From Breznakibacter xylanolyticus (GTDB taxonomy: Bacteria > Bacteroidota > Bacteroidia > Bacteroidales > Marinilabiliaceae): 64,000 bases of DNA. Positions 46,537-54,812 of this stretch are shown here, piece after piece. The position numbers and the translations under genes are program-made. Location: assembly GCF_003254275.1 (NCBI RefSeq), contig NZ_QKZK01000005.1, positions 79,343 to 143,342 of the forward strand, in the 5' to 3' direction. The notes under the pieces were generated by a model. That model searched no databases, had not been told where the DNA came from, and was given only the letters and a program-made list of their open reading frames with translations. Numbering within the stretch: the stretch's first letter is position 1; each line of letters opens with the position of its first letter.

Positions 46537-47346
46537 ATGAAGCAAATCATTATCACCACGTGGCTCATCGTAACAACTGCAAACATAGTGACGGGACAAC
46601 CAATGGTTCAGCACAATGCAGTATCACTGGGGCTGGCCGAATGCGATGCCACCCTAAGCAATGCTTTTTCCATATTCGGATCGCCGGCCGGACTGGCCGA
46701 AGTGCCACGCAGCAACGTGGCAGCCATGGGGACCAGAAGGTTTAACATCAAAGAATTGACGATGGCCTCATTGGCCGCCAATTGGCGCACCCAACATGGA
46801 ACGGTGAGCGTTGGGTTGAGCCAAACCGGGTTTGCAACCTGGCAGTCATCACTCTATGCCGCAAGCTTTGCGCGTCGGTTCGGAAGGGTTTCGGCGGGTT
46901 TCCAAATTAACTATTGGCATGAGTATCAAGCACAAGTTGGTAGCTTTTCAAACATTACCTCACAGGCTGCCATCATCTACCATCCATCCAACGACCTAAG
47001 CATTGGGGTCAACCTGATTAACCCGGAACAAAGCACGATTGACTATGGCATATATACAATGCCACTCCCATCGGTCATGACCATTGGCGCAGCGTGGAAG
47101 CCGGTGAAGGGTAGCAAAATTTTTCTGGAAGCCGACCAACCCGTGGAAGGAGATATGCAAATCGCAACCGCCATTGAGGGACAAATACATGCAAAGCTGG
47201 CATTGCGAGGCGGCTATTCACTCACACGCGACCAAATGAGTGCCGGGCTTGGCATCATGCTAAAGCCCCTGAAGGTCGATTTGGGTCTGCAAAACAACAT
47301 GACATTAGGTTGGATCACAAGCTTTGCCATCACCTATGACATTTAA
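46537..47346 (+). CDS. Outer-membrane beta-barrel protein, PorV/PorQ-like
   Basis: 269 residues. Signal peptide (MKQIIITTWLIVTTANIVTGQ). Alternating hydrophobic strands throughout, ending 'GWITSFAITYDI'. 'LGLAECDATLSNAFSIFGSPAGLAEVPRSNVAAMGTRRF' is the FadL-like entry segment ('N.a.i..NPAgLa') of PorV/PorQ-like proteins, and 'DLSIGVNLINPEQSTIDYG' a typical middle part. True PorV and PorQ are longer (about 350-390), so it is a shorter relative. It overlaps the next gene by 11 bases, so the two are translationally coupled. Function unknown; a role at the outer membrane with its partner is inferred. Confidence 0.65.
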   Translation: MKQIIITTWLIVTTANIVTGQPMVQHNAVSLGLAECDATLSNAFSIFGSPAGLAEVPRSNVAAMGTRRFNIKELTMASLAANWRTQHGTVSVGLSQTGFATWQSSLYAASFARRFGRVSAGFQINYWHEYQAQVGSFSNITSQAAIIYHPSNDLSIGVNLINPEQSTIDYGIYTMPLPSVMTIGAAWKPVKGSKIFLEADQPVEGDMQIATAIEGQIHAKLALRGGYSLTRDQMSAGLGIMLKPLKVDLGLQNNMTLGWITSFAITYDI

Positions 47347-49381
47347 CAAAGCGATTTTCAGATATTTTTGGTTCTCGGTGAGCATCATCACGAGCACCCA
47401 AATTATACATGGACAGACACCAGCTGCAGACAGTCGAGTGAGTGAGTGGCTGGAAACACTGGCAGAGCAAGGCATTGAAACGGAATCGAGCCCTGAATCA
47501 GAAACGCTGCTACAGTACCTGACGACGCCGATGAATCTCAACACGGCTTCGAAAACCGACCTTGAAGGGTTCTATTTTTTAAGTGACAAACAAATCGAAA
47601 ACCTCTTGTTTCACATTCATGAAAATGGCGCCATGCTTAGCCTGTATGAACTACAGGCAGTTGAAGGGATGGACGAGCGAACCATTCAACTATTAAAATC
47701 CTTTGTAACAGTACTCCCCCCCACCGACCAAGCCGTGCAAACAAAAGGTGAAACGTACCTGAGATGCCAATCAGTATTAGAACAACCCAAGGGTTATAGC
47801 ACAGGGGCGTACCAAGGCACACCACAAAAATGGCTGGGGAAAACAAAAATTTCACATGGTCAGTTGCAAACCGGATTGGCATTTGAAAAAGATGCCGGCG
47901 AACCGGCCTTCAACAAAGGCATTGCCATAACCGATCATGTGGCAGGATTTATCAGATATGAAGGAAAGACGATTCTCCGACAAGCCATCGTGGGCTGCTA
48001 TCGGTTGTCGATGGGGCAAGGCATTGCCATGGGCACATCGATGTCAACTGCCTTTACCTCCGATCCGTTAACAATCCGGCGACGAGGACAAGCACTAACA
48101 GGATACGCATCGGGAGATGAAATCAATTATCTGCAAGGGATGGCGGCACAACTAAATCCATGTCACCATTTGATTTTAATTCCGTTTGTGAGCCATAAAA
48201 CCATTGACGGCAACCCGGGTGAAGTCTCCAACACCATTACCGGGTTATCAAAAACGGGCTATCACCGCACGCAAACGGAACTCGACCGCCGAAAAAACAC
48301 CAATGAATGGCTGGGAGGTATGTCAATACAATATCGGCACGAACAATGGCGCTTCGAAACGGGAGGCTATCACTACCAATTGAGCCACACCATTGCGCCT
48401 TCCAACATTCTTTATCAGCAAAATCGGTTCTCGGGCGATGCCATGCAGAATTATTGGGCAGCCTATCAAGCCATCTGGGGGAAAGCCATGCTGTTTGGTG
48501 AATGGAGCTTAAACAATACCTTACAAACAGGCCAAAGCCATGGTATTACATGGGATATCGACAACAAACTGGGACTGTCTGTAAGGGCACAACACTTTGA
48601 CAACCGCTACCACTCACCCTATGGCAATGCAGGCAACCGGTATTCGGAGCCGGCGGGGGAAAGTAACGCAACAATTGGAGTACGAACCATGCCGCATCGC
48701 CACATCACTATCGAAGGCTGGCACATGCTTTATAAAAGCACCGTGCCCCGTTACCAAATCAGCACACCTTCGCATGGGTTACAAACCACACTCCGACAGA
48801 CCTGGCAATGCAACCGGGATTTTCAAATTTTACTACAGTTTAAAAACCGAAGCAACGACAAGGACAGCAACGGGACACATCCGGCAGATGCCCCCGTAAC
48901 ACGAGAAAGACAACAGAGCTATCGCATTCAGCTAAATTATCAAACAGGACAAAACTGGCGGCTCAGTACTCGCATTGAATACTGCCACTACCATCATCAA
49001 ACGACTTCCGAAGGGTTGTTATTATACCAGGAGATTCAATGGCGACACCCAAACAACTTATGCCAAGTCACCCTACGCTATGCACAATTCAACACCGACG
49101 ACTATTACAGCCGCATCTACACTTACGAACCGGATGTGTTGTATGGATTTTCCATCCCAGCATTTTCGGGGAAAGGAAGTCGCGTGGTGCTCAACACCCG
49201 ATTTAGTCCGCACAAAAACTGGGATTTATATTTTCGGGTGAGCCGCCTCACCGATGCTGACAACACCATCATTGGATCGGGTCACGATGAAATTGGTCAT
49301 CCATACAAACACGAGGTAAAATTTCAACTCCGGCATACCTTTTCACGAAAAAACAAGGCAAACAATACCCTGAAAATGTGA
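47336..49381 (+). CDS. Outer-membrane barrel protein with N-terminal ComEA-like helix-hairpin-helix
   Basis: 681 residues from the ATG at 47336, which overlaps the previous gene by 11 bases; the TTG at 47324 is less likely. Signal-like N-terminus ('AIFRYFWFSVSIITSTQIIHGQ'). Then about 60 residues of HhH type: 'MNLNTASKTDLEGFYFLSDKQIENLLFHIHENGAMLSLYELQAVEGMDERTIQLLKSF'. This is the ComEA/T2SS-K pattern. The rest (about 130-681) is a series of beta strands with alternating hydrophobic residues, ending 'VKFQLRHTFSRKNK', as in a large outer-membrane barrel. Such proteins are widespread in Bacteroidetes with no assigned function. HhH modules usually bind DNA; binding here is a guess. Confidence 0.7.
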   Translation: MTFNKAIFRYFWFSVSIITSTQIIHGQTPAADSRVSEWLETLAEQGIETESSPESETLLQYLTTPMNLNTASKTDLEGFYFLSDKQIENLLFHIHENGAMLSLYELQAVEGMDERTIQLLKSFVTVLPPTDQAVQTKGETYLRCQSVLEQPKGYSTGAYQGTPQKWLGKTKISHGQLQTGLAFEKDAGEPAFNKGIAITDHVAGFIRYEGKTILRQAIVGCYRLSMGQGIAMGTSMSTAFTSDPLTIRRRGQALTGYASGDEINYLQGMAAQLNPCHHLILIPFVSHKTIDGNPGEVSNTITGLSKTGYHRTQTELDRRKNTNEWLGGMSIQYRHEQWRFETGGYHYQLSHTIAPSNILYQQNRFSGDAMQNYWAAYQAIWGKAMLFGEWSLNNTLQTGQSHGITWDIDNKLGLSVRAQHFDNRYHSPYGNAGNRYSEPAGESNATIGVRTMPHRHITIEGWHMLYKSTVPRYQISTPSHGLQTTLRQTWQCNRDFQILLQFKNRSNDKDSNGTHPADAPVTRERQQSYRIQLNYQTGQNWRLSTRIEYCHYHHQTTSEGLLLYQEIQWRHPNNLCQVTLRYAQFNTDDYYSRIYTYEPDVLYGFSIPAFSGKGSRVVLNTRFSPHKNWDLYFRVSRLTDADNTIIGSGHDEIGHPYKHEVKFQLRHTFSRKNKANNTLKM

Positions 49382-49466
49382 CCATCCCACCTTATCAACA
49401 CACAACGGTTCATAACCTGTTGAAAACCATTTGCCCGTCCGGCCTGTTTATTGGAAACCATTTACC

Positions 49467-49474
49467 TATTTTTG
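49467..49474 (+). promoter_or_regulatory. -7 element upstream of dnaE
   Basis: TATTTTTG, an exact TAnnTTTG match. A TTTA at 49447-49450 is only 16 bases upstream, so the -33 is poor. Confidence 0.4.
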
Positions 49475-49597
49475 AAAACTCAAAAAACGGTGGAAAAGAA
49501 ACGACCGAACAAAACGCATCACCTTGTCCTGCTGGGCAATACTGATTCATTTAACGCTTCGGTTCACTATTCTCTCCGTGAATAACGTTGCAAACAC

Positions 49598-52500
49598 ATG
49601 GAACTTACCCCCTTTGTCCACCTACATGTCCATTCGCAGTACTCCATTCTCGACGGAGCCGCCAGCATCAAAGCACTGGTAAGCAAAGCCAAAGCAGAAG
49701 GCATGCCGGCCATTGCTCTCACCGACCACGGTAACATGTTCGGCATCAAAGAGTTTTGGGACACCTGCAAGAAAAATGACATCAAACCCATCTTGGGATG
49801 TGAAACCTATGTGGCCGCAAGGGGAATCAAATTTCGCGATGACAAGGAAGATCGTTCAGGCGATCACCTTATTCTGTTGGCCAAAAACTTAACAGGCTAC
49901 AAAAACCTGCTGAAAATGGTTTCGCTGGCCAATACCGAGGGCATGTATTACAAGCCCCGTGTTGACAAAGAGATTCTTGAAGCCCACCACGAAGGCATCA
50001 TTGCTTGTTCGGCTTGCCTGGGGGGCGAAGTCCCGCAACGCATCATGGAAAACAATCTGGATGCTGCCCGGGAAACCATCCAGTGGTTCAAGCGCGTGTT
50101 TGGCGATGATTATTATTTGGAGATGCAGCTGCACCCCAACAATGATCCCCGCTTACGCGCCGAGATTTACGAAAACCAGAAGATGGTGAACGAAGCCATC
50201 CTTAACCTGGCCAAAGAGCTGAAAGTAAAGGTCATTGCCACCAACGACGTTCATTTTGTGAACGCCGAAGATGCCGATGCCCACGACTTGCTGATTTGTC
50301 TCAACACCGGCAAAGACTTGGACGATCCTACACGAATGCGCTACACAAAGCAGGAATGGTTCAAAACCACCGAAGAGATGAATCAACTCTTTGATGGTCA
50401 CCCATCTGCTCTTCAAAATACCATCGAGATAGCCGAAAAGGTTGAAATGTTCAACCTCAATTCCGATCCCATCATGCCCGACTTTCCATTGCCTGAAGGA
50501 TTTGAATCGGAAGCCGACTACCTGCGCCATCTCACTTACGAAGGCGCTTACAAACGCTATGGAAATCCTCTGCCCGACGATGTCAAAGAACGTGTCGATT
50601 TTGAGCTGGACACTATCATTAAGATGGGTTTCCCGGGATACTTCCTCATTGTGCAGGACTTTATTAATGAAGCCCGAAAAATGGGCGTTCTCGTCGGACC
50701 GGGACGGGGATCGGCCGCGGGTGCGGTGGTGTCGTATTGCACCGGCATCACCAACGTGGATCCCATGAAATACCACCTGCTGTTTGAACGCTTCCTCAAC
50801 CCCGATCGTATCTCCATGCCCGATGTGGACATCGACTTTGATGATGACGGACGTCAATTGGTGCTCGATTACGTGACCGAAAAATATGGTCACGACAAAG
50901 TGGCGCACATCTGCACCTTTGGAACCATGGCAGCCAAATTGGCCATTCGCGACGTGGCACGTGTATTGAAATTACCCCTTCAGGAAGCCGATCGCCTGGC
51001 CAAAATGGTTCCCGACACGCCAAAGATTTCGCTAAAGAAAGCCTTTGCTGAAGTTCCCGAACTCGAAAAAGAAAAAAGCTCACCCGACCCTCTGGTAGCC
51101 AAAACACTCAAATTTGCCGAAACGCTGGAAGGATCTGTTCGTCAAACAGGCGTGCATGCCTGTGGCATTCTTATCGGTCGTGATCCACTGGATCACCACA
51201 TCCCCGTGATGCCCACCAAAGATGAGAACCTGCTCACCACCCAGTACGACGGACGCTTTGTTGAAGCCATCGGCCTGTTGAAGATGGACTTTTTGGGGCT
51301 CAAAACCCTGTCGATCATCAAAGAAACCCTCGAAAACATCAAACTCTCAAAAGGCATTGACGTCGACATGGATGCACTGCCCGAGAACGACCCGTTGACC
51401 TTTGAACTCTTTAGCCGGGGTGAAACCACTGCCATCTTCCAGTTTGAATCACCGGGAATGAAAAAGCACATGAAGGCGCTGCAGCCCAACCGCTTTGAGG
51501 ACTTGGTGGCCATGAACGCCCTCTACCGCCCGGGACCTATGGAATACATCCCCTCGTTTATTGCACGTAAACACGGACGCGAGGAAATCACCTACGACCA
51601 TCCCATGATGGAACCCTACCTGAACGACACATACGGGATTACCGTGTACCAAGAGCAGGTAATGTTACAGAGTCGGGCATTGGGCAACTTTACCCGCGGA
51701 GATTCCGACACCCTGCGAAAAGCCATGGGTAAAAAGCAGATTGAGGTCATGAACAAGCTTAAAGACAAGTTCATGGAAGGGTGCCTCAACAACCCAAAAT
51801 TTATGGAGGGGTGCAACGGCGACAAGAAAAAAGCCGCCACTCTGGTTGATAAAATATGGAAAGACTGGGAAGCGTTTGCCAGTTACGCTTTTAACAAATC
51901 GCACTCGGTTTGCTACGCCTACATTGCCTACCAAACAGGATTCCTGAAAGCCCATCATCCGGCCGAATTTATGGCCGGAGTATTGAGTTCGAACCTGAGT
52001 GACATCACCAAAATCACCAACTTCATGGAAGAATGCAAAGCCATGGGGATGAATGTTTTGGGACCTGATGTCAATGAGAGTTACAAAAAATTTACAGTCA
52101 ACAAAGAAGGAGCACTCCGCTTTGGAATGGCCGGCATTAAAGGAGTGGGTGAAGCGGCCGTGGAGGAAATCATCAACGAACGAAAAAAGAATGGCCCCTA
52201 CTCCGACATCTTCAACTTTGTGGAGAGAGTAAACCTCACCACAGTCAACAAGAAAAACATCGAAGCCCTGGCAGCAGCCGGAGGATTCGACAACCTGGGC
52301 AATTACCACCGGGCGCAGTTTTTCGCCGCTGCCGGCAATGATGGAGTCTCCTTTATTGAGCATCTGATTCGATACGGAAACCGTTATCAGACAGACAAAT
52401 CTTCAAACCAAAACTCATTGTTCGGAGCCTTAAGCGGTGCAACCATCGAAATCAAGAAACCGGACTTGCCCAAATGCGAGGAATTCTCGACCCTCGAGAA

Positions 52501-53137
52501 ACTCAACAAAGAAAAAGACCTCATCGGGATTTATCTCTCGGCACACCCACTGGATGACTACAGACTGGAACTCACCTATTTTTGCAACACCAGGGTGAAG
52601 GAATTGGAAGACATTACCATTCTCAATAAACGCGAAATCACCATTGGCGGGATGATCACAGCCCGTCGTCGTGGCACATCCAAAAAGGGAAACGAATATG
52701 CCATGTTCACCCTCGAAGATTATTCCGGTTCCTTCGAATTTCCATTGTTTGGAGATGATATGAATAAATTTTTCAGCACAGTTGAAAACAATCGCTTCAT
52801 CATGATTCGAGGGGTGGTGGGAACCAAAAGATTCAATCAGAACGAAAAAGAATTTCGGATCAATCAAATATGCACATTGGCCGAAGCACGGCAGAAGAAG
52901 ATTGACAGTGTCACATTATCAATCCCCTTGCCATCGCTAACCCCCGGGCTGGTCACCGAGCTGGCCGACATCACCGGCAGCGACGAAGGTGATGTGTTAT
53001 TAAAGTTTAATATTTACGATCCGACGAACAATCATCAGGTAAAGTTGTTTTCAAGGTCAAAGCGAATCACATTGACCAACGACCTGGTGAAGTATTTTGA
53101 GGAAACGCCGGACATTGCCTTTAGTATTGACAACTAA
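49598..53137 (+). CDS. dnaE: DNA polymerase III subunit alpha
   Basis: 1179 residues, full length for the DnaE1 group of Bacteroidetes. PHP domain first ('FVHLHVHSQYSILDGAASIKALVSKAKAEGMPAIALTDHGNMFG'). Palm: 'GPGRGSAAGAVVSYCTGITNVDP' and 'PDVDIDFDDDGR', with the catalytic aspartates. Thumb and fingers include 'VRQTGVHACGILIG' and 'YGITVYQEQVMLQSRALGNFTRGDSDTLRKAMGKK'. Tandem HhH ('GMAGIKGVGEAAVEEIINERKKNGPYSDIFNF') and a C-terminal OB fold ('ITIGGMITARRRGTSKKGNEYAMFTLEDYSG'). It is the replicative polymerase. TATTTTTG at 49467-49474 is an exact -7 match about 124 bases upstream. Confidence 0.97.
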   Translation: MELTPFVHLHVHSQYSILDGAASIKALVSKAKAEGMPAIALTDHGNMFGIKEFWDTCKKNDIKPILGCETYVAARGIKFRDDKEDRSGDHLILLAKNLTGYKNLLKMVSLANTEGMYYKPRVDKEILEAHHEGIIACSACLGGEVPQRIMENNLDAARETIQWFKRVFGDDYYLEMQLHPNNDPRLRAEIYENQKMVNEAILNLAKELKVKVIATNDVHFVNAEDADAHDLLICLNTGKDLDDPTRMRYTKQEWFKTTEEMNQLFDGHPSALQNTIEIAEKVEMFNLNSDPIMPDFPLPEGFESEADYLRHLTYEGAYKRYGNPLPDDVKERVDFELDTIIKMGFPGYFLIVQDFINEARKMGVLVGPGRGSAAGAVVSYCTGITNVDPMKYHLLFERFLNPDRISMPDVDIDFDDDGRQLVLDYVTEKYGHDKVAHICTFGTMAAKLAIRDVARVLKLPLQEADRLAKMVPDTPKISLKKAFAEVPELEKEKSSPDPLVAKTLKFAETLEGSVRQTGVHACGILIGRDPLDHHIPVMPTKDENLLTTQYDGRFVEAIGLLKMDFLGLKTLSIIKETLENIKLSKGIDVDMDALPENDPLTFELFSRGETTAIFQFESPGMKKHMKALQPNRFEDLVAMNALYRPGPMEYIPSFIARKHGREEITYDHPMMEPYLNDTYGITVYQEQVMLQSRALGNFTRGDSDTLRKAMGKKQIEVMNKLKDKFMEGCLNNPKFMEGCNGDKKKAATLVDKIWKDWEAFASYAFNKSHSVCYAYIAYQTGFLKAHHPAEFMAGVLSSNLSDITKITNFMEECKAMGMNVLGPDVNESYKKFTVNKEGALRFGMAGIKGVGEAAVEEIINERKKNGPYSDIFNFVERVNLTTVNKKNIEALAAAGGFDNLGNYHRAQFFAAAGNDGVSFIEHLIRYGNRYQTDKSSNQNSLFGALSGATIEIKKPDLPKCEEFSTLEKLNKEKDLIGIYLSAHPLDDYRLELTYFCNTRVKELEDITILNKREITIGGMITARRRGTSKKGNEYAMFTLEDYSGSFEFPLFGDDMNKFFSTVENNRFIMIRGVVGTKRFNQNEKEFRINQICTLAEARQKKIDSVTLSIPLPSLTPGLVTELADITGSDEGDVLLKFNIYDPTNNHQVKLFSRSKRITLTNDLVKYFEETPDIAFSIDN

Positions 53138-53167
53138 CTACTTCGCAATAAATTCAGCCATTATATG

Positions 53168-53198
53168 TTTGGCGAAGCAAAAGAAAATGATAACTTTG
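53168..53198 (+). promoter_or_regulatory. Consensus promoter of the small protein gene
   Basis: TTTG (53168-53171), exactly 19 bases, then TAACTTTG (53191-53198). Transcription should start near 53203-53206. The promoter lies inside the longer frame from 53165, so translation must start later, at the ATG at 53231. Confidence 0.75.
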
Positions 53199-53230
53199 AC
53201 ACTTATCCGTTCGACCAAAACGCCTTGACC

Positions 53231-53440
53231 ATGAATACAAGCATCACTGAACAAACCATTGAAAGCTACTTCAATCTCATTCGCAACTGGGATGCAACGT
53301 CCAAAAGGTTGCTGATGGATCGCATTTCATCTTCCATCCAGTCGGGAGGATTTTCAAAAAAAGAACAACAGACCCTGCTGAATGACCTTTCAGCCGGAAC
53401 ACAGTTGGAACTTTTGATAGATGAAACCCGAAGAAATTAA
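53231..53440 (+). CDS. Small protein of 69 residues, unknown
   Basis: 69 residues from the ATG at 53231 (MNTSITEQTIES). The consensus promoter upstream decides this start. The product is helical and charged: 'YFNLIRNWDATSKRLLMDRISSSIQ', then 'SKKEQQTLLNDLSAGTQLELLIDETRRN'. The first helix resembles the N-terminus of small antitoxin-like proteins in Bacteroidetes, but there is no toxin partner next to it. It lies 44 bases before thioredoxin and may be transcribed with it. Function unknown. Confidence 0.65.
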   Translation: MNTSITEQTIESYFNLIRNWDATSKRLLMDRISSSIQSGGFSKKEQQTLLNDLSAGTQLELLIDETRRN

Positions 53441-53484
53441 CCGGCTAATAAATATTTAAAGTATAATTATTAAAATATTAAGCT

Positions 53485-53802
53485 ATGGCTTTAGAATTTA
53501 CCGACAGCAACTTTGACGAAGTTGTATTGAAATCCGACAAACCCGTATTGGTTGATTTTTGGGCAGAATGGTGCGGTCCCTGCCGCATGGTGGCACCCAT
53601 TGTTGCCGATTTGGCCAACGAATACGAAGGACGCGCCGTGATTGGCAAAATGGACGTGGATAACAACCCGCAAACAGCCGCCAAATTTGGCATTCGCAAC
53701 ATTCCCACCATCCTGTTCTTCAAAAATGGAGAGATTGTTGACAAGCAAGTTGGGGCAGTACCCAAAACCATTTTGGCATCGAAACTGGATGCCATTATCT
53801 AA
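53485..53802 (+). CDS. trxA: Thioredoxin
   Basis: 105 residues, full-length thioredoxin fold with the active site WCGPC (Cys30, Cys33), 'VLVDFWAEWCGPCRMVAPIVADLA', cis-Pro in 'NIPTILFFKNGE', and buried Asp24 ('VDFW'). No signal peptide, so cytoplasmic. General disulfide reductant for ribonucleotide reductase, peroxiredoxins and others. Terminator 25 bases after the stop. Confidence 0.97.
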   Translation: MALEFTDSNFDEVVLKSDKPVLVDFWAEWCGPCRMVAPIVADLANEYEGRAVIGKMDVDNNPQTAAKFGIRNIPTILFFKNGEIVDKQVGAVPKTILASKLDAII

Positions 53803-53826
53803 TTTTCATCGCAAAACAATATCTTT

Positions 53827-53855
53827 AAGCCGGTTTTATACCGGCTTTTTTTTTT
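53827..53855 (+). terminator. Terminator of trxA
   Basis: AAGCCGG (53827-53833) pairs with CCGGCTT (53841-53847), followed by T8. Confidence 0.9.
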
Positions 53856-53924
53856 ACCAAAAGCCTTATAATGATAACCATCGACCCGTTAACCCGTATA
53901 AAATAATTTCACCACAGCAAACCT

Positions 53925-53949
53925 TAGTGTCAAAAAAACACTATATTTG
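53925..53949 (+). promoter_or_regulatory. Operator and -7 box of the Nudix regulator gene
   Basis: Palindrome TAGTGT-N7-ACACTA (53925-53943) overlaps the -7 box TATATTTG (53942-53949). The 16 bases AGTGTCAAAAAAACAC (53926-53941) recur with two changes, in reverse complement, before the symporter gene (54760-54775). A repressor bound here would block RNA polymerase, so autoregulation is likely. Confidence 0.65.
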
Positions 53950-53970
53950 CATCATTAATTAATTGTTTCG

Positions 53971-54699
53971 ATGGCTCAATTTAATCAAACCATCTCGGTC
54001 GACTGCGTGATTTTTGGTTTCGACGGAGAACAGCTAAATGTCTTACTGGTCGATCGGACCTTAACCAAAGAGGGACAAGAAATATTTAGCGACCTGACCC
54101 TGACAGGGAACCACATTTACGAAGATGAGGAGCTGGACAATGCTGCAGCACGCATCTTGTTTGACTTAACCGGGGTCAAAGACATTTACCTGGAACAATT
54201 TGGCGTATTTGCCAGCCCCGAACGCTTAAACCATCCCAACGACCGTCAATGGTTACTGGCCAATGGGCGTAACCCTGACAGTCGCATTGTTTCGGTAGCT
54301 TACTTTTCGCTGATAGCAACCAAAGAGATTACCCTGGAATGGAAAGGACGGAACGTAAAATGGTATCCCGTTAACAGCGTGGGCACACTAGCATTTGACC
54401 ACAACCAAATACTTAGTAAAGCCCTTGCAGCATTGCGCAACAAACTCCGTTCGGCACCCATCGGTTTTGCCCTGCTGCCCGAGAAATTTACGTTAAGCCA
54501 ACTCCAAAAGATTTACGAAATCATTTTGGGAACCGAGTTGGACAAGCGAAACTTCCGCAAGAAAATTGCACGAATGAAATACCTGATTCCGCTTAACGAG
54601 AAACAGAAAGGTGTGGCTCACAAACCCGCACAACTGTATGTGTTTGACCGGGATATTTACGAAAAGAGTAAAACCGAGATGTTTGATTTTTCAATCTAA
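53971..54699 (+). CDS. Nudix-type transcriptional regulator (NrtR-like)
   Basis: 242 residues. N-terminal Nudix fold ('ISVDCVIFGFDGEQLNVLLVDR') followed by a winged-helix domain ('EKFTLSQLQKIYEIILGTELDKRNFRKKIARM'), the NrtR-family build. The Nudix box is degenerate: the expected REUXEEXGU reads RILFDLTGV, so the catalytic glutamates are gone and it should not hydrolyse nucleotides. Relatives in Bacteroidetes control sugar catabolism (for example arabinose use in Bacteroides). Neighbours here are a GPH symporter, cellobiose phosphorylase and GH9 glucanase, so a sensor for cellobiose or glucose phosphate is likely. A palindrome is present before this gene and before the symporter. Confidence 0.8.
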   Translation: MAQFNQTISVDCVIFGFDGEQLNVLLVDRTLTKEGQEIFSDLTLTGNHIYEDEELDNAAARILFDLTGVKDIYLEQFGVFASPERLNHPNDRQWLLANGRNPDSRIVSVAYFSLIATKEITLEWKGRNVKWYPVNSVGTLAFDHNQILSKALAALRNKLRSAPIGFALLPEKFTLSQLQKIYEIILGTELDKRNFRKKIARMKYLIPLNEKQKGVAHKPAQLYVFDRDIYEKSKTEMFDFSI

Positions 54700-54710
54700 A
54701 CAGCTCCCCA

Positions 54711-54743
54711 AAAAAAATGCACGCTTCTGAGCGCATTTTTTTT
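54711..54743 (+). terminator. Terminator of the Nudix regulator gene
   Basis: ATG..CGCT pairs with AGCG-CAT around loop TCTG with a two-base bulge; flanked by A7 and T8. It covers the in-frame ATG at 54717, which is therefore not the start of the next gene. Confidence 0.75.
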
Positions 54744-54756
54744 GTCCTTTTTCCTG

Positions 54757-54775
54757 AGTGTGTTATATTGACACT
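54757..54775 (+). promoter_or_regulatory. Operator in front of the symporter gene
   Basis: AGTGT-N9-ACACT (54757-54775). GTGTTATATTGACACT (54760-54775) is the reverse complement of AGTGTCAATATAACAC, 14 of 16 identical to the site before the Nudix regulator. The -7 box of this promoter is weak (AAATTTTG near 54781-54788). Confidence 0.65.
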
Positions 54776-54812
54776 AAATAAAATTTTGCGAGTTAACCAA
54801 AATCAGAGAAAC

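Noticed and set aside
54717-54812. N-terminal extension of the symporter
   Set aside because: It crosses a terminator and the operator; the family start is at the GTG at 54813.
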